From JACVRX01 sp046726315 (GTDB lineage: Bacteria > Actinomycetota > Actinomycetes > Jiangellales > Jiangellaceae): DNA of 64,000 nucleotides. Positions 59,869-64,000 of this stretch are shown piece by piece. Location of the stretch: the NCBI GenBank assembly GCA_046726315.1, contig JBKPAG010000021.1, positions 12,786-76,785 on the forward strand, in the 5' to 3' direction. The notes under the pieces are model-generated. The model did no database searches. It had not been told where the DNA came from and saw only the letters and a list, made by a program, of their open reading frames with translations. The position numbers and the translations under genes were made by a program. Every line of letters starts with the position of its first letter. Positions within the stretch are counted from its first letter, which is position 1.

Positions 59869-61460
59869 TCTAGGGAGCCGTCGTTCAGATCAGGCTGGAT
59901 TGCCGGATCGGTCGATCGCGACTGGTAGTCGGTACATTCGGCTGGAGTTAGCGGACCGACGACCTCGCGGTTGTCGTTCCAGATCGTTGCGACCCTTCCG
60001 TCGACCGCGTCGATGTCGATGTAATCGCCGATAAACGCAGCGCAGAAGACCGGGAAGCGGCTCACCGAGTTCGGGTTGAACGACTGGTCGGTCATCTGGA
60101 CGTCGGCCGAGAACGTCGCACCCGCGTCATTCGACTGGTTGTAGAAGACGTCGAGTTTGTTGATCGTCGTTCCGGCCGGCCCATTCTCGCGGCTGTCGTA
60201 CCAGGCGACGTGGACGTTCTCGCCGTCGGCTGCCACGGAGGGGAAGAACTGATGCCCCGTCGGTACGTCGTTCATGGAAGTCGGCGCACTCCAGCTGGCA
60301 CCACCGTCGGTTGACCGGACGTAATTCACCTCGGCATCGGTTCCCGACCATTCGCCCCAAGCCAGGTGGACGGCGCCGTCGCTGGTGACACCGATGGTCG
60401 GAACCGTTCCGGTGCGGAACGAGTTGTTGCCGTCATTTGCAAGCGTGCTCCCGGGCGGGATAGGGCTGGGAATCTGCCGGATGTCGGCCACCTTCTGCTG
60501 GGTGAAGGTCTCGCCTCCGTCGGTCGACTTGGCCACCCAGATGCCGCTGTGCGGCAAGGTGGCCCCGAAGCCACCCTGGAACTGCAAGAACGCGACATAG
60601 ACGTCGCCGTTCGGGGCAACGGTCGGGAAGGACTCCTGGACGAGTCCGCCGGCGACAGGCTTGTTCAGCACGTGCCCGCGGCTGAACTCGTCGTCCGCAC
60701 AGGCCTGGCCGCTGGAGTCTCCACCGCAATGGGAGATCCAGATCGAGCTGAAGCCGCCCTGGGTGCTGAACTTGGTCCACGTGACATACACCCGGCCCCA
60801 GTGTGGCGACTCCGGCGAACGGTCAACCGCCATCCACTCCTTGTCGTCGAAGTTCGAGACGATCCCGGGACCCGCCAGGAACGTGTCAGGTCTGAGCCCG
60901 GAACCCGAGGGCACCTTCACCGTCTGCACATGCTCGGCACCGGTGGCGTCGACCTCGTACGTCGACACGAACAGGACGCCCGAAGTGGACGGCGGCGTTG
61001 TCCGGAAGGGGTCCGCGTTGAAGGCGATGTGTGAGTAGTACAGGTTGCCGAAGTCATCGAACACGAGCACCGGATCAGTGTTCGTCGACAAACCGAACAT
61101 CTCCGACTCTGCCGCCTCCGGCGACGTATCCGTGCAGAAGCCCGGAACGAGCTCATTCGACCACGTGCCCCCGCCATCGGTCGAAAGGTAGAGCGCGTTC
61201 CAACGGTCACCACCACACGCCGCCCGGAGTTCCGCGGCCCGCCGGAAATCCTGCGCGCCGGCGGCGATGATCTCCGTGTTCTGCGGATTGATCGCGATCG
61301 AGGGCTCCGGTTGGTTGCGGCGAGGACTCGCCGTGTCCTCGACACCGGCCACATCATCGTTGATCGCATTCACATCGACGCCCAACGCAGCCCAGGCGAG
61401 ACCACTTGCCACCAGTGCCGCGGATGTGGCACCAACGATCACGAGCACGACCCGTCTCAT
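59829..61460 (-). CDS. secreted Asp-box (BNR) beta-propeller protein, sialidase-like
   Basis: Protein of 543 residues with a Sec signal peptide (MRRVVLVIVGATSAALVASG, cleavage probably near residue 24). Asp-box motifs STDGGGTWSN, STDGGETFTQ, STDGGASWSA and SNDAGATFSA show a six-bladed beta-propeller of the sialidase/exo-glycosidase superfamily. The RIP motif and the Arg triad of true sialidases were not seen, so enzymatic activity is doubtful. The ATG at 61460 follows GGAGGAGA. It may act on or bind extracellular glycans. Confidence 0.85.
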   Translation of the reverse strand: MRRVVLVIVGATSAALVASGLAWAALGVDVNAINDDVAGVEDTASPRRNQPEPSIAINPQNTEIIAAGAQDFRRAAELRAACGGDRWNALYLSTDGGGTWSNELVPGFCTDTSPEAAESEMFGLSTNTDPVLVFDDFGNLYYSHIAFNADPFRTTPPSTSGVLFVSTYEVDATGAEHVQTVKVPSGSGLRPDTFLAGPGIVSNFDDKEWMAVDRSPESPHWGRVYVTWTKFSTQGGFSSIWISHCGGDSSGQACADDEFSRGHVLNKPVAGGLVQESFPTVAPNGDVYVAFLQFQGGFGATLPHSGIWVAKSTDGGETFTQQKVADIRQIPSPIPPGSTLANDGNNSFRTGTVPTIGVTSDGAVHLAWGEWSGTDAEVNYVRSTDGGASWSAPTSMNDVPTGHQFFPSVAADGENVHVAWYDSRENGPAGTTINKLDVFYNQSNDAGATFSADVQMTDQSFNPNSVSRFPVFCAAFIGDYIDIDAVDGRVATIWNDNREVVGPLTPAECTDYQSRSTDPAIQPDLNDGSLDQEAFVDVFDALP

Positions 61461-62088
61461 CTTGTCTCCTCCACGGCGCTGTCCTCCTTCGTGCCGAACC
61501 ATTCCAGCGGCATATGTACCGTCCGCTGGCGGGCAAGGGCACGAGACGTCGCTCTGGATCCACCCCTTCGCTTGCCTATCGGCGAGCGCCTCGGGCGTGT
61601 GGCGGCCATCTCCCCAACCATGACGCCTTCGCACACTACTCGGGCGAGGGGTGGGCAGCTAGGTCGTCGCATTTCTGATGGGCGCCACCGTGGCTGGCTG
61701 CCTCGACGCACTCGAAATGTTGGGTTTGGCCACTCTGTATGGGTGATCTGGGGTCGCTGTCCGATCTGATCGCCCTTCGCACCAGGAACTCGGAGACGAC
61801 CGGTGGCAACGTCGCGACTGCTCGGATCTCAGCGCCCCTATCTTGACTGTGATGGGTTGGCGAAGTCGTTGGCGTGAGTTCTGTGTGCCAGCCGGAGTTT
61901 CCCGAGCTGCTAGCCCGACGCCGGCCATGGCATGCCTAGCCCCATCTTTGGACCGCACCTACGAGGTCGACCTCGCCCGCTGGAAGCTGTGCCGTCTCGG
62001 GTGATGCTTGACGAATTGATCTCATCTGAGGCTTGACATTCGCCTAGGATCTGGTCCGGCCGGCCTGGGCTGTGGCACCTTGGCGCGT
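61461..62088. other. 630 bp without a gene
   Basis: Contains the presumed promoters of the Asp-box protein (minus) and the aldo/keto reductase (plus). TTGACA at about 62034-62039 with TAGGAT at 62045-62050 is present, but the 5 bp spacing is wrong for a promoter. No coding signal, RNA gene or repeat was recognised in the rest. Confidence 0.4.
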
Positions 62089-63105
62089 ATGAGCCACCCT
62101 GCGGTGGAAGAGGCCGACAGGGCGATGACCCGCATCCTGGGGCGCAGTGGGCGACTGGTCAGCGCGTTGGGGTTCGGCTGCTGGGCGATCGGGGGACCGT
62201 GGCAGTCCGACGGTCAGCCGGCCGGCTGGGGCCAAGTCGACGACCAGGAGTCCATTGCCGCCATTCGGCGGGCCGTCGACCTTGGGATCAGCCTGTTCGA
62301 CACCGCTGACGTGTACGGCTGCGGCCGCAGCGAACGCGTGCTCGGCCATGCCCTTGCCGGCGTGCGCGACCAGGTCGTTGTCGCTACCAAGTTCGGCCTG
62401 GTCTTCAACGAGCAGCGCCGGACCAGCGGCGGCGTGGACGTCAGCCCCGACTACATCCGCCGTGCCTGCGAGGCGAGCCTGAGCCGGCTTGGGACCGACC
62501 GGATCGATCTGTACCAGCTGCACCCCGGCGAGGTCGACGCGGCCAGCGCCGAACCGGTGCTGGCCACGCTGGAGCAGCTGGTGGCCGAGGGCAAGGTCGT
62601 GCACTACGGCACCAGCGTGGAGGCCCCGGAGATGGTGCGGGCGTTCGCCGCCGGCGCCTCGTGCGTGGCCGCCCAGCAGCAGTTCAACGTGTTTGGTGGC
62701 AACCAGGGGACCCTGGAGCTCTGCCAGCAGCTGGGCCTGGCCAGCCTGTGCCGCTCGCCGCTGGCGATGGGCCTGCTGACCGGCAAGTACCGGCCCGGGC
62801 AGCGGCTGGGCGCTGACGACGTGCGCGCGGCCACCCCCTACTGGGACTACTTCAAGCCCGGCCGCATGGAGGCGTGGCTGAAGCAGGTCGCGGCGATCCG
62901 GGAAGTGCTGACCGCTGGCGGCAGGAGCCTAGCCCAGGGCGCGCTGGCGTGGCTGTGGGCGCGTAGCGCTGTCACCATCCCCATTCCCGGCTTCAAGACC
63001 GTCGCCCAGGCCGAGGAGAACGCCCACGCGATGGCGTTCGGGCCGCTCAGCGACCAGCAGATGCGCGAGGTCGACGCGCTGCTCAACGGGCAAGCGCGAA
63101 CCTAG
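62089..63105 (+). CDS. aldo/keto reductase
   Basis: Protein of 338 residues with the AKR tetrad: DTADVYGCGRSERVLGHAL (Asp, Tyr), VATKFGLVF (Lys) and DLYQLHPGEVD (His). The NADPH site is in PIPGFKTVAQAEENAHAMAF. It is not closely similar to the AKR at 45151 (different loops around the active site). ATG at 62089 or 62125 (MTRILGRSG) are both possible. No operon partner; the base composition is as GC-rich as core genes, unlike its neighbours. Confidence 0.93.
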   Translation: MSHPAVEEADRAMTRILGRSGRLVSALGFGCWAIGGPWQSDGQPAGWGQVDDQESIAAIRRAVDLGISLFDTADVYGCGRSERVLGHALAGVRDQVVVATKFGLVFNEQRRTSGGVDVSPDYIRRACEASLSRLGTDRIDLYQLHPGEVDAASAEPVLATLEQLVAEGKVVHYGTSVEAPEMVRAFAAGASCVAAQQQFNVFGGNQGTLELCQQLGLASLCRSPLAMGLLTGKYRPGQRLGADDVRAATPYWDYFKPGRMEAWLKQVAAIREVLTAGGRSLAQGALAWLWARSAVTIPIPGFKTVAQAEENAHAMAFGPLSDQQMREVDALLNGQART

Positions 63106-63509
63106 AGCGGCCCGCTGACGCACGTGCCGGGCAGCGCGTGTCCGCGATCACCTTGCTTCGCACCGTTGGCGGGGCCCAGACGACGAATCCGACACAAGGC
63201 GACCGCCGATATCAGCATCAACCGAGACCGACCTGTCAAGCATCACCCGAGCCAGCACCTCGCCCGCCGGAAGCAGCCGTGAGAACTTTCCATTCGAGTT
63301 CAAGGCCGGCGATGCGGGCGGCCGCATGCGGCGGCCGTCCTCGCGCCGGCAACGACACGACGGGAACCGGGGAACCGGCCGCACCGAGCAGTCACCGTGA
63401 GGCGATCCGCGCCGAATCCTCCACCTCAAACTGCGGACTGTGAACCCGCCGCCCGTGACCACTCGCTGGTGGGCAAGCGGCTGACGCTGCTGACCTGCGG
63501 CTGCGCTCG
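63106..63509. other. 400 bp without a gene
   Basis: Lies between two convergent genes. No reading frame with protein-like composition on either strand; no hairpin with a U-run was seen. Confidence 0.45.
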
Positions 63510-64000
63510 TCAGCGTTCGAATTGCCAGCGAGTCGCGCCGTGCGGTTCCGTGGTGGCGACCCCGAACGCGGTGTGAAAGGTGAAGCGGTACAGGTGCCAC
63601 GGCGGCGGTCCGGCGCTCGGGGCGCTGAACGGCGCGGTGAACGCGTCGCCCTCCACCTCGGCAGGCCACCCGCCCTCGCGGTACAGGCGGGCCATATGCT
63701 CCAGCGTCGGCGGATCGGTGACCCTGGCCGCCTCGCCCTCCAGGACCAGGTCGATGCCCTCCAGCCCGACGGAGAACGTGCAGGCCGGGTTCGCCGCCAG
63801 GTTGCGAGCCTTGCGGGCACCGGGTCCGCTGGTGAAGTAGAGGTCGCCGTCGAGCCATACGGCGCCGACGCTGGCGGCGTGGGGGCGGCCGTCCGGCCGG
63901 GACGTCCCGAGGAAGTACGGGGTGCCCGGCTGCGCCGGGCTGGCCACGAGGAGGTCATGCGGCCTGCTCCACGGCAACGGCGGGGATCCGTAGCGGTCGA
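63510..64000 (-). CDS. pyridoxamine 5'-phosphate oxidase-like flavin protein, 5' end outside window
   Basis: Minus-strand frame open to the window edge (DRYGSPPLPWSRPHDLL at the cut). TPYFLGTSRPDGRPHAASVGAVWLDGDLYFTSGPGARKARNLAANPACTFSV is the split-barrel FMN-binding core of the PNPOx-like family, followed by a C-terminal helix and strand ending TRWQFER. Members bind FMN or F420; in actinobacteria many use F420, but the cofactor cannot be decided here. About the first 15-30 residues are missing. Confidence 0.85.
   Translation of the reverse strand, partial: DRYGSPPLPWSRPHDLLVASPAQPGTPYFLGTSRPDGRPHAASVGAVWLDGDLYFTSGPGARKARNLAANPACTFSVGLEGIDLVLEGEAARVTDPPTLEHMARLYREGGWPAEVEGDAFTAPFSAPSAGPPPWHLYRFTFHTAFGVATTEPHGATRWQFER

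Noticed and set aside
62034..62050. TTGACA and TAGGAT upstream of the second aldo/keto reductase
   Set aside because: The spacing of 5 bp is incompatible with a sigma-70-type promoter; no alternative -35 at 16-19 bp fits.

Overview
The window is chromosomal DNA from a high-GC Gram-positive bacterium (Actinomycetota). Evidence is the GC-rich third codon positions, frequent GTG starts, probable leaderless starts, an actinobacterial-style leuA leader, a CIRCE-controlled hrcA-dnaJ pair, a SigE-family sigma factor with a GerMN/Gmad2 partner, and a DUF222/HNH protein. The genus cannot be fixed from sequence reading alone. About 1-46 kb is core chromosome; about 46-64 kb is an accessory, decaying region.

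Core, 1-34 kb. dusB (cut by the left edge), a small membrane protein, glyS, a YibE/F permease and an ABM-domain protein lie on the minus strand. A DUF6703-type protein and a zinc uptake operon znuA-znuC-znuB lie on the plus strand; a Zur-type operator overlaps the znuA start. Then come recO-uppS-glycolipid-binding protein, a lone barstar, and leuA behind a leader peptide with three Leu codons. Next are era, a cytidine-deaminase-like protein, a CorC-like protein, ybeY, phoH and a HIT protein, the middle four joined by 1-4 bp overlaps. A sigma/anti-sigma-like pair, hrcA-dnaJ with CIRCE, hemW, a fadD-type ligase, lepA, a methyltransferase, a solitary PemK/MazF toxin, rpsT, holA, comEC (frameshifted), comEA and degV follow.

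Core, 34-46 kb. leuS is preceded by a second leader peptide, with four Leu codons, and a hairpin, so leucine synthesis and tRNA-Leu charging both appear to respond to leucyl-tRNA supply. A VKOR-family thiol oxidase, a flavin disulfide-reductase-like protein, a DUF6529 membrane protein and an HNH protein follow. A tightly overlapped three-gene redox cassette comes next: YedY/MsrP-like molybdoenzyme, NAD(P)H-flavin reductase and the zinc-ribbon protein DUF6510. This is the best candidate here for an uncharacterised system. A DUF1345 protein, a methyltransferase and an aldo/keto reductase close the section.

Accessory part, 46-64 kb. A TetR regulator is divergent from a quinone oxidoreductase with a damaged 3' end. 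Then come a frameshifted secreted protein, three SAM methyltransferases in all, a shattered Ca2+/H+ antiporter, and remnants of an ISL3 transposase and a group II intron reverse transcriptase. An AT-richer sulfotransferase and a very large two-domain glycosyltransferase suggest an acquired surface-glycan locus. TauE/SafE, a resolvase-type HTH fragment, a secreted Asp-box protein, a second aldo/keto reductase and a PNPOx-like protein (cut by the right edge) finish the window. No rRNA, tRNA or CRISPR array was seen.
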